A DNA stretch of 64,000 bases from Actinomycetota bacterium (GTDB taxonomy: Bacteria > Actinomycetota > Thermoleophilia > RBG-16-64-13): NCBI GenBank assembly GCA_018830645.1, contig JAHJSA010000071.1, positions 1 through 64,000 on the forward strand, read 5' to 3'. Under the pieces are notes generated by a model. It made no database searches. It saw only the letters and a list, made by a program, of their open reading frames with translations, and was not told where the DNA came from. A program made the translations under genes and the position numbers. Below, piece by piece: positions 34,086 through 41,608 of the stretch (within the stretch, counting starts at the first letter, position 1; each line of letters starts with the position of its first letter).

Positions 34086-35557
34086 TTTTTGGCCTCTCGC
34101 AAAGTCGTCATCAGGGCAGCCCCTTTGACGGTGAGGCGGTACTTCTGGAGTCGGCTGTTGGGCTTGTCGGGAATGGTTCGCTCGACGTTCATCTCCGACA
34201 GCAGCAAGCGGATGGCCTTGTTGAGCGGGCCCGAGACCTCCTTCTGACCCAAGTGCGCGGAGATCTCGGCCTTGGACCGCGGCCCTTCGGCAAGGATCAC
34301 CAGCACTCGCAGCTCGAGTGACTCTGGCTGCGAGTCTGGCTGCGAGTCTGGCTGCGACTCTGGCTGCGACTCTGGCTGCGACTCTGGCTGCGACTCTGGC
34401 TGCGACTCGGACGCCGGTGGGATCACCGCTGCTTCGTCGAAGCTCTGCGCCCGCGTTGCCGGGGTGAACGGAAACACGACCCACAGGCCGTTATCCCAGT
34501 TGAACTGAGGCTCCGGACAGCTATGTGCGCGGCAGGCATCGCGGATCAGATCGATGCCGCGGCCCCATGACTCGAGGAATGCGACGCGGAAGAACGCGTT
34601 CGCGATGTCCGGGTTGTACGGGGAGGACGCATGCTTGGCTGTGAGCTGTTCGATCGTCCACTGCGGCGGCAACTCCCCGGGATTCCAAATCATGAGCTTG
34701 TCGTGGTAGACGCTGATCTGGATGGGAATGCCGCTGCCGTAGTCCTTATGCGCGATGGCGTTGATCACCGCTTCACGCAAGGCATCCTCCGGAACCGGGA
34801 AGGTTTCGAGGCGCTGCACACCCTCGTAGGAAATCCCCGCCCGCAGGTACTTCGTGAGCAACAAGTCCACGGTCTTGGTGACCTGGTCGAGCAGTCCGCC
34901 GTTGACTTCGTCTTGGTACAACAGATCGGAATCTGTCCGGAAATAGCCGATCTTGACGTAGGCGCCTGTCACCACCCGCTCGGGCTCGTCATGGAACAGC
35001 ATCACCGCAGCCCGTTTCAGGTAGGTCTTCTCGAACAACCTGAGCTTCTCAAGCAACACCGCATCGGTCTCTTCGAGCAGTTCGGGCGACAGTCGCTTGC
35101 TCTTCGCCGCCCGCCTGCGAAAGCCATTCAGCGCCTGAACGGATAGGTCGGCGACCGCGAACCCCGGCACCGGCACGCCATCCCAATGACGACCTTGCTT
35201 GCGCAACAGGAATCGATCCAGCGCCGCACCCTTGAGCGTCTGGTTGGTGCTGCCGCTGCGATAGAAGTACTCGCCCCTGTAGCTAATCGGGTTGGGGTAG
35301 GCCGCCACCGCGACTTCCAGATAGTCCTGACCGGCATCCGTGTGCAGGTTCACATCGACCATGATGCCCAGCAGGTCGCGCACCTTGTTGGGAAGATCGA
35401 CCAGCAGCCTCTCCGCATCAGGCAACCCCACGGCCTCGCCCCTGTCGTTCCGCCCGATGACCAGCACGCCGCCTTCGGCGTTGGCGAAGCCCGAGATCCA
35501 TCGCAGATACTCGTCCCGCCACGATTCCTTCCATTCGATGTGCTGGTGCTCCTTCAT
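34082..35557 (-). CDS. AlbA/Schlafen-type ATP-binding protein (COG2865-like)
   Basis: About 491 residues. The N-terminal AlbA_2/Schlafen-like domain shows EWKESWRDEYLRWISGFANAEGG. A GHKL-type ATPase region follows, with ALREAVINAIAHKDYGSG and VYHDKLMIWNPGELP. A linker of seven Glu/Asp-Ser-Gln-Pro units comes next, and a C-terminal winged helix. Proteins of this architecture are common accessory genes in type I restriction loci, with roles proposed in regulation or defence but not settled. It lies between the vestigial hsdS tail (ATGA overlap) and hsdR (GTGA overlap). Confidence 0.85.
   Translation of the reverse strand: MKEHQHIEWKESWRDEYLRWISGFANAEGGVLVIGRNDRGEAVGLPDAERLLVDLPNKVRDLLGIMVDVNLHTDAGQDYLEVAVAAYPNPISYRGEYFYRSGSTNQTLKGAALDRFLLRKQGRHWDGVPVPGFAVADLSVQALNGFRRRAAKSKRLSPELLEETDAVLLEKLRLFEKTYLKRAAVMLFHDEPERVVTGAYVKIGYFRTDSDLLYQDEVNGGLLDQVTKTVDLLLTKYLRAGISYEGVQRLETFPVPEDALREAVINAIAHKDYGSGIPIQISVYHDKLMIWNPGELPPQWTIEQLTAKHASSPYNPDIANAFFRVAFLESWGRGIDLIRDACRAHSCPEPQFNWDNGLWVVFPFTPATRAQSFDEAAVIPPASESQPESQPESQPESQPESQPDSQPDSQPESLELRVLVILAEGPRSKAEISAHLGQKEVSGPLNKAIRLLLSEMNVERTIPDKPNSRLQKYRLTVKGAALMTTLREAKK
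34320..34403 (-). repeat. Seven 12-bp tandem repeats in the AlbA/ATPase gene
   Basis: Unit GACTCTGGCTGC on the plus strand (two copies with GAG), coding for a Ser-Gln-Pro-Glu/Asp linker. Copy number could change by slippage without shifting the frame. Confidence 0.9.
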
Positions 35558-35757
35558 GCGAGGCGAATCCTCCTGGTGGGCAGTTGATGCATCATGCCCT
35601 GCTTGAGATTTCGGTGCCTGGGCGAGTATGGCCTCCACTCCGGCGGGTTTGACTCTAGCCGCGACTCTAGCCGTGACTCTAACCGCGACCTAGATGCCGG
35701 CGAGGTCACTGCGACTTGCCATGCGTGATCGGGCTGGACGACGACGCAGTCGCTCAC
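35554..35757 (-). pseudogene. Vestigial hsdS 3' end
   Basis: The last 20 codons of this frame (RNLKQGMMHQLPTRRIRLA) mirror the end of the intact hsdS at 37588 (RSIKQGMMQELLTGRIRLV), including the ATGA overlap with the following ATPase gene. Upstream it runs into three 12-bp repeats coding SRLE units and then stops resembling HsdS. Best read as a deletion scar of a second hsdS copy. Confidence 0.65.
35651..35686 (-). repeat. Three 12-bp tandem repeats
   Basis: Unit GACTCTAGCCGC, 10/12 identical to the repeat in the ATPase gene at 34320-34403, here within the vestigial hsdS frame. Confidence 0.7.
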
Positions 35758-35777
35758 GATGAGATCACAGTAATCCC

Positions 35778-36146
35778 CTATCGCCGCAGGAACTGGCGCG
35801 ATGTCGGGTTTATCGGGTGTGTGTCGGGCTTCGTCACCGGCTCAGACCCGGTCATGGCGGGCTTACGCGACGGCAGCTCGAGGGTCCGTTGTCTGTTGGC
35901 GGTCAGCTCTTCACCGTCGCTATCACCGTCGGTTTCACCGACCCAATTCCCGACCCAATCACCGACCTTTTTACCGACCCTGTCACCGACCTGACCCCCC
36001 AGACCGTGGCTCTTCTGCATCAATCCACATAGGGTCGCTGTGATCAGCCTCGCCCGAGGTGGCCGGTTTGGCGGGTTTATGGCGGGTTTAGCCGGCGTCT
36101 CGTTCGACCCTGCTGGGTCGCGCTTGTCAACTGCCCAACCTCTCAT
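35778..36146 (-). pseudogene. Fragment resembling the linker and C-terminus of a COG2865 ATPase
   Basis: 122-residue frame whose ATG overlaps the stop of the DUF4062/ATPase gene (ATGA). Its core, QVGDRVGKKVGDWVGNWVGE followed by ELTANRQRTLEL, looks like the Val-Gly-Asp repeat linker and first winged-helix residues typical of COG2865 proteins, but the rest is missing. It may be a small expressed protein, but a decayed paralogue fits better. Confidence 0.5.
35913..35996 (-). repeat. Seven degenerate 12-bp repeats
   Basis: Units such as ACCGACCCAATC and ACCGACCCTGTC, coding (in the minus strand) the VGD linker of the fragment at 35778-36146. Same unit length and number as the array at 34320-34403 but different sequence. 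Confidence 0.7.
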
Positions 36147-37591
36147 TTCGCCGGGCCTTTCACGGCCAGGCTGTATGAAGTGCCCCGACCCGTCTTCGCG
36201 GCCTTCAGCAGGATGCCCTTCTTCACCATGGAGTCCAAGTCACGACTCGCGGTCCTTTCCGGCGCTCCGGTGAGTGCCCGGTACTCGGCGTTGGTGATCT
36301 GCCGACTGATCTTCAGGTGTGGGATGACCAAGCTTTGGCGCTCGTTCAGACGGAAGGCGCGCACAACCGATTCCGTGAGCCAGTCGCGCCAGAGCGTCAC
36401 CACGAACTCGCCCGGCCCCTGGGTGAAGTCCGGCTCAGGCAACGCATGCTCGACGGTCTGCTGGATCATCATCAGCGTGCCGGTACCGTACTTTTCGATG
36501 TAGCCGGCAAGGTACAGCGCGTCGCACACACGAGCGTTGCGCGGCACCGAACGGTGAGGCCTGCGCAGCTTCTCAATCGTCAACGGGGGTAGGAGCGCCC
36601 CCGGATTCCATACCTCCACCCGATCCGAGAAGACCGAGACCTGAATCGCCCCCGATTCCGTGTAGTCACGGTGGGCGACGGCGTTGACCACCGCCTCCCG
36701 AACCACGTCGGGCGGGAGCTCATACCTGACCGGGGCCTGGGTGCTCTCAGCGCGGGTGCCGACACTCAGATCGATCTTGGACAGGACGAAGTCGACCGCC
36801 TGATCGACCAACTCGAAGAGGTTGCCCTTGAAGATGCTGTAGTACGGTGCAGGCCGTTGGATGGCGGTACCGTGGAAATGCATGCAACGTATCTCGGCGC
36901 CGGCGACGAATCGCTGCGCCCGCTTGCCGAAGAGCAGCACGGCCGCCTGCGTGGGGAGTTCGTCTCCGATCATGTGCAAGTGCGCCAGCACGTCTCGCAC
37001 GGGAGTCGATTCGGACCGTGGGAACGGGCGGCGGTGACGTGCTGCACGCACGAATCGCCCGATGGCCACCTCGTCCAGGTCGTCGAGCGTCGCATCCGGA
37101 GCGACCTGCTCGTCGAACGGCAAGCTCTGAATGACGCCCGTCCGACTCAGGTGGTCGATCAGGCTCGCGTAGACCGCTGAACGAAGCTCCTCGACGCTCG
37201 TGAACCGCCGGCGCACGAGCTCGCCACCCGCGCGGCGGATGAGCGCCTGCATCTTCGGGTGCTTGCCGTGGTCGTCCGCGCCTTTGACGAAGATGAGTCT
37301 CGGCTTGTGCAGCTCGGTCGCCAGATCGAACTCGCGCTCGGTGGGCGACACGCCTTCCTCGTCCTCGAACCCATATTCGTTTCCGAACAGGCCGAGGTAG
37401 AGGTCGCACTGCTCCACGTCGTGCAGATACACCTCGTCCGCCCGGCGGTCGGCGGCAGGCACCTCCTCAAACAGAAACGGCTCGAAGGAGCGGCGCAACA
37501 GGGCATCGCCGCGCAGATAGTCGCGCAGTGCGGCCCGCTCCGCCTCGAACTCCTTCTGCACGCTGCTGATGAAGAGGCGGATGGGCTTCAT
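36143..37591 (-). CDS. DUF4062-ATPase fusion protein in the restriction locus
   Basis: 482 residues. The N-terminal DUF4062 domain (KPIRLFISSVQKEFEAER ... DLYLGLFGNEYGFED) is a TIR/nucleotide-hydrolase-like fold often found on STAND defence proteins. A GHKL-type ATPase follows (VVREAVVNAVAHRDYTESG, RVEVWNPGALLPP) like that of the AlbA/ATPase gene at 34082, and then a C-terminal winged helix. It thus parallels its neighbour but with DUF4062 in place of AlbA_2. It overlaps hsdS by 4 bp and is presumably cotranscribed with the modification genes. Function unknown; an anti-invader effector or regulator of restriction is possible. Confidence 0.85.
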   Translation of the reverse strand: MKPIRLFISSVQKEFEAERAALRDYLRGDALLRRSFEPFLFEEVPAADRRADEVYLHDVEQCDLYLGLFGNEYGFEDEEGVSPTEREFDLATELHKPRLIFVKGADDHGKHPKMQALIRRAGGELVRRRFTSVEELRSAVYASLIDHLSRTGVIQSLPFDEQVAPDATLDDLDEVAIGRFVRAARHRRPFPRSESTPVRDVLAHLHMIGDELPTQAAVLLFGKRAQRFVAGAEIRCMHFHGTAIQRPAPYYSIFKGNLFELVDQAVDFVLSKIDLSVGTRAESTQAPVRYELPPDVVREAVVNAVAHRDYTESGAIQVSVFSDRVEVWNPGALLPPLTIEKLRRPHRSVPRNARVCDALYLAGYIEKYGTGTLMMIQQTVEHALPEPDFTQGPGEFVVTLWRDWLTESVVRAFRLNERQSLVIPHLKISRQITNAEYRALTGAPERTASRDLDSMVKKGILLKAAKTGRGTSYSLAVKGPAK

Positions 37592-38787
37592 ACCAGCCGG
37601 ATCCTCCCGGTGAGCAGTTCCTGCATCATGCCCTGCTTGATGCTGCGGGCCTTGGCGAGCTTGGCCTCCAGAGCGGCGATCTCCGCGTCCATGTCGGAGA
37701 GGGAGGCGGCGATGGCGGTTTGTTCTTCAGCGGTCGGTGGCATCACGATCTCGAAGTTCTGGAACGTCGGCAGTCTGAGCGAATCCACGGTCGCCTTGAC
37801 CGAGTTCTGCATAGCGTGGACGCCGAACTTCTCGGCCACGTAGTAATAGACAAATCTGCCCGACGTCTCGGAGGTGAATTGAGTAATCGCGTAGACCCGT
37901 TGATGGACGTCGAACCGACCGCGAACGTAGTGGAAGATGCTGCCGATTCCTCCCTCTCCTGGGATGAGGATGGCTTCGCAATCGTAGGAGTAGCTGTTGA
38001 TGCGTTCCACCGTCGCTGAACGAACAAAGAACGGGTATTCGCCTTCTTCAATCTTGTCCTCGTTATTGCGCCCCCCTGTCTTGATGTGGGAGATCTCCTC
38101 CAACCGCTTCAGAACCCACTCCCCACTGAAACCCGGCAGGCGCCTCTTGCCGATGAGCAGTTCTTGCATGGCGCCTTGTTTGAGCCGGCACTTCTTGGCC
38201 ATGAGTTGCTCCAGGGATTCGATGAGGGCATCCGCATCGCTCAACGCCTCGGCGATGGCTTCTTGTTCGGCTCTGGTGGGAGGGAGGGGGATGGCGAAGC
38301 ATGCAAGGTCTTGGGCGCCGAGATTGGGCTGCGCGGCACCTCCAGACCACTTGCTGATCATTTGGGTGCAATGAGTAGATCTGAAATAGCAGCTGAGGTA
38401 TTCGCGGCCCAGACTAGCCGACCTGGGGCGCACTATCACCAGAGAAGAAGCTATTGCACCTTCGCCAAGATCCGGTCCCACGACCCCGAATTTCCCGAGA
38501 GACCCGCGCAAGCAGAACAGTATGTCCCCCGGCACAAACTTGCCGCTTCCGAGAAGAGAAAAATCCTCTTTGGAGATGTAGTCCAATTCACTGAGTCTGA
38601 TACGACCTTCTGCTACGTGGCCCGCGTTAATGAACGGGAGTGCATCCTTTGCGAATGACCTGGTCGAAGGATAATTCTTCCCGCGATCGCCATTCTCGAA
38701 TGCGCACGTCTCCCCAAGTGTTGAGACCTCCCAGTCCTCCGGAATCACCCCCACCTCGGTCATCTTGTAGCCGGGCCTCACGTCCAC
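37588..38787 (-). CDS. hsdS: Type I restriction enzyme, specificity subunit
   Basis: About 399 residues. TRD1 starts at TEVGVIPEDWEVSTLGE and ends in a conserved helix (EQEAIAEALSDADALIESLE ... LKQGAMQELLIGKRRLP). TRD2 starts at VLKRLEEISHIKTGG and ends in a similar helix (EQTAIAASLSDMDAEIAALE ... IKQGMMQELLTGRI). The two helices set the spacing between half-sites. Start taken at a GTG (VDVRPGYKMTEVG); an upstream start is possible because the frame is open to hsdM. The strong internal similarity of the two helices offers a route to recombination. Confidence 0.92.
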   Translation of the reverse strand: MDVRPGYKMTEVGVIPEDWEVSTLGETCAFENGDRGKNYPSTRSFAKDALPFINAGHVAEGRIRLSELDYISKEDFSLLGSGKFVPGDILFCLRGSLGKFGVVGPDLGEGAIASSLVIVRPRSASLGREYLSCYFRSTHCTQMISKWSGGAAQPNLGAQDLACFAIPLPPTRAEQEAIAEALSDADALIESLEQLMAKKCRLKQGAMQELLIGKRRLPGFSGEWVLKRLEEISHIKTGGRNNEDKIEEGEYPFFVRSATVERINSYSYDCEAILIPGEGGIGSIFHYVRGRFDVHQRVYAITQFTSETSGRFVYYYVAEKFGVHAMQNSVKATVDSLRLPTFQNFEIVMPPTAEEQTAIAASLSDMDAEIAALEAKLAKARSIKQGMMQELLTGRIRLV

Positions 38788-38899
38788 AGGAACACGGTCC
38801 GGTCCGGGAGACGGCTCCCCTCCTCGCTCGCTCCAGATTCCGCAGACAGCGTCTGCGCAATTCGTCTGCGCGTCATGTGGCCGGACTCGCCCCAGCCGT

Positions 38900-41296
38900 T
38901 CACCACGCGAACCCCATCGCCGCAAGGTGCTTGTCAACCTTCGCCTCCGACTCCGCCACCCGCCCTGCCATCTCCGGCAGCGGCGCCTCATACCTTTCGG
39001 CCAGCTCCTTCACCCGTGAGGTGAGCTGCCGGCTGACGCGCTCCATCTCGCCGTGAATGGCATCATCGAGCGTCGCGAGCCACTTGTCGCCCACCACCAG
39101 GGTCTTGATCTCGTCCTCAGTGAGCTTCGGATACCGGGCGTAAGCCTGGACGTCGAGCGCGGTCTCGGCCCCCTTGAGACGCTTCTTCAGGTCGGCCTCG
39201 TCAGTACTGAGAGCGAGCCATCCGTTCAGCACCCCGGCCTCGTCGACGGCGTCGGGGTCACCCTTGATCTCCTTCAGCCGCGCCGCCACTGCGGCCCGGT
39301 TCACCTTGTCGAACTCGGCGAACGCACCCTCCTCCCCGCCGTGTTCTTCCTCCAACTCGGCGAGTCGGGCGGTGACGCCATCCAGGTCGGCGGCGAGTTG
39401 GTCGATGGCGGCCTGCTCCTCGGCGAAGTAGCGGGCGACGATGAGGGCCTTGGGGATGAGGTCGCAGGTCCAGCCCTTGTCCTTCTCCTTGCCCTTCGCG
39501 TCCTTCGCGATGATGCGGGTGGTCTCGGCCTTCCAGCCGTCGGCGGCGATGAGGTAGCAGTCGTCCTGCATCGTTTCGGCCCAGTAGTCCATCAGGTGCT
39601 GATAGACGTCGTAAGGGTCGATCAGCGGCTTGCCGGCGTAGTGGGCGAGCAGGCCCTCGGCCAGCGCCGCGATGATCTCTTTGGGATGGCAGTCGGCCTG
39701 CAGGGCCTTGAGCGTGACTACGCTCGTCTCCCGCCAGGCGGCGAAGTGGGCGTTCATGCCGGCGATGAACGCGGTGAACTCCGGGTGCTCGTAGATGGCG
39801 GACTTGATGGCCGCCTTCTCCACGGCCAGATCGACGTAGCCGGAGCGGTTGTCCTTGAACAGGGCGTGCCGAAGCTTCGGGCAGAGGTCCCAGTAGGGCT
39901 GGAGCGCATCGACGTCGGCGATGGGAATGCCGCCCTGCAGGTGGCCCGCGATGTCCTGCAGGTCCTCGGGCGTCTGGCTGTCGATGTAGCGGGGCAGGTT
40001 GAGGTTGAAGTCGTTCCGCTCGATCTCGGCGAAATGGACCATGCGCGCATACTTCGGCACCTCAAGGCGCCGGTTGAAGACGTCAACGATCTTGTGGATA
40101 TCCATGCTCCGCAGACGGTTCTTGGGGCCGTCCTTCATGAAGCCGCCGCTGGCGTCGATCATGAAGATGCCCTTGCGGGCCTGGGCGTCCTCCTTGTCGA
40201 CGACCACGATGCAGGCGGGGATGCCCGTGCCGTAGAAGAGGTTGGCGGGCAGGCCGATGATGCCCTTGATGTAGCCCTTGCGCACCAGGGAGCGGCGGAT
40301 GTCGGCCTCGGCGTTGCCGCGGAACAGCACGCCGTGCGGCAGGATGCAGGCGCCTTTGCCGGTGCTCTTGAGCGAGCGGACGATGTGGAGCAGGTAGGCG
40401 TAGTCTCCCTGCTTGGCGGGCGGCGTGCCGAAGGGCTTGAAGCGCTCGTAGGGATCGTTCAGCGGATCGAGGCCCGTGCTCCAGCGTTTGTCGGAGAACG
40501 GTGGATTGGCGACCACGTAGTCGAAGGTCTTGAGGGTGTCCCCGTCCTTGAACTTGGGGTCGGCCAGCGTGTTGCCCTGCGCGATCGCCGCGGTCGGGTT
40601 GTTGTGCAGAATCATGTTCATCCGGGCGAGGCCGCTGGTGGCGGCGTCCTTCTCCTGGCCGTAGAGGGTAACGGGAGTGCCGGCCTCATCGCCGACCTTC
40701 AGGAGCAGCGAGCCGGAGCCGGTGGTGGGGTCGTAGACGGTGGTGGCGGCGCTGGTCTTCGCGCTGCGGATGCCGATGATCTGCGCTATGACGCGGCTGA
40801 CCTCCGCGGGAGTGTAGAACTGGCCCTTGCTCTTGCCGCTCTCGGTGGCGAAGTGGCGCATGAGGTACTCGTAGGCGTCGCCCAGGATGTCGTCGCCGTC
40901 GGCGCGATTCTTGGAGAAGTCGAGGGCCGGATTCTCGAAGATGGCGATGAGATTGGTGAGCCTGTCCACCATCTCCTTGCCCGTGCCGAGCTTGGTGGCG
41001 TCGTTGAAGTCGGGGAAATCGGAGAGCTTGTTGGCGTTGGCCAGCGGGGCGATGATGCGCTTGTTGATCTGGTCGCCGATGTCGCTCGTGCCCTTGAGAG
41101 CGACCATGTCTTTGAAACCGGCGCCCGGCGGGATCGTGATCGGCGCGTAGGGCCGACCGGCGTACTTGTCGCTGACGTACTTGATGAACAGCAGGACGAG
41201 GACGTAGTCCTTGTACTGGCTGGCATCCATGCCGCCGCGGAGCTCGTCGCAGCTTTGCCAGAGGGAACTGTAGAGTTCGGACTTCTTGAGGGCCAT
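38900..41296 (-). CDS. hsdM: Type I restriction enzyme, M subunit
   Basis: 798 residues, N6-adenine methyltransferase. The N-terminal HsdM helical domain (KSELYSSLWQSCDELRGGMD) is followed by the SAM site (VYDPTTGSGSLLLKVG) and the catalytic NPPF (VVANPPFSDKRW). The C-terminal part is about 250 residues longer than in compact HsdM proteins and rich in coiled-coil-like sequence. First gene of the locus, reading left, with the promoter presumably in 41297-41400. Confidence 0.95.
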   Translation of the reverse strand: MALKKSELYSSLWQSCDELRGGMDASQYKDYVLVLLFIKYVSDKYAGRPYAPITIPPGAGFKDMVALKGTSDIGDQINKRIIAPLANANKLSDFPDFNDATKLGTGKEMVDRLTNLIAIFENPALDFSKNRADGDDILGDAYEYLMRHFATESGKSKGQFYTPAEVSRVIAQIIGIRSAKTSAATTVYDPTTGSGSLLLKVGDEAGTPVTLYGQEKDAATSGLARMNMILHNNPTAAIAQGNTLADPKFKDGDTLKTFDYVVANPPFSDKRWSTGLDPLNDPYERFKPFGTPPAKQGDYAYLLHIVRSLKSTGKGACILPHGVLFRGNAEADIRRSLVRKGYIKGIIGLPANLFYGTGIPACIVVVDKEDAQARKGIFMIDASGGFMKDGPKNRLRSMDIHKIVDVFNRRLEVPKYARMVHFAEIERNDFNLNLPRYIDSQTPEDLQDIAGHLQGGIPIADVDALQPYWDLCPKLRHALFKDNRSGYVDLAVEKAAIKSAIYEHPEFTAFIAGMNAHFAAWRETSVVTLKALQADCHPKEIIAALAEGLLAHYAGKPLIDPYDVYQHLMDYWAETMQDDCYLIAADGWKAETTRIIAKDAKGKEKDKGWTCDLIPKALIVARYFAEEQAAIDQLAADLDGVTARLAELEEEHGGEEGAFAEFDKVNRAAVAARLKEIKGDPDAVDEAGVLNGWLALSTDEADLKKRLKGAETALDVQAYARYPKLTEDEIKTLVVGDKWLATLDDAIHGEMERVSRQLTSRVKELAERYEAPLPEMAGRVAESEAKVDKHLAAMGFAW

Positions 41297-41440
41297 ACGT
41301 TACGCCTGCCTGCCTTTCCTGGTGTAGCGGTGACGGCAGAAGCCATCCTACAACCTGAGACGGGTCGAAGGAATCGATGGGCCATGGGATGACGCACGGC
41401 AACCTCACCATTGTGTGCAAAGACGGTACTGTTGGGTGGC

Positions 41441-41459
41441 ATCTCTGTGGAAAACGCTT
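41441..41459 (+). repeat. Right copy of the 19-bp direct repeat flanking the accessory region
   Basis: ATCTCTGTGGAAAACGCTT, one base different from 23533-23551. It lies about 150 bases before the restriction locus's first gene, i.e. at the right edge of the accessory segment. Confidence 0.4.
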
Positions 41460-41484
41460 GGCGTGCCGTCGTCGCGATCGCTGC

Positions 41485-41498
41485 GTAACACTTGTTAC
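41485..41498 (+). promoter_or_regulatory. Palindromic candidate operator upstream of kamA
   Basis: GTAACA and TGTTAC flank a 2-base centre, a perfect inverted repeat 30 bases before a TATAGT -10 candidate. The binding protein is unknown. Confidence 0.4.
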
Positions 41499-41608
41499 AT
41501 ACTGCTGGAGTGAGCAGGCCCAATGGGGTATAGTGAGCGTCCACCCCCTTCGCCGGAGTCGAATGATCGTCCCTACGATCAGCCGACGATGTGCACAAAG
41601 GAGGTCCC

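Larger units (their letters stand above)
41297..41608. other. Divergent intergenic region between hsdM and kamA
   Basis: Contains the right copy of the 19-bp repeat (41441-41459), the palindrome GTAACACTTGTTAC (41485-41498) and a TATAGT (41529-41534) that may be the -10 of the kamA promoter. No gene is seen. Confidence 0.6.

Noticed and set aside
34320-35996. Short direct repeats that might be a CRISPR array
   Set aside because: Units are 12 bp with no spacers, lie inside coding frames, and no cas gene is near.
39053-41392. A 779-codon open frame antisense to hsdM
   Set aside because: It mirrors the third codon positions of a clear hsdM gene in GC-rich DNA; its translation is Val/Gly/Leu/Asp-rich, with no recognisable domain and no ribosome-binding site.
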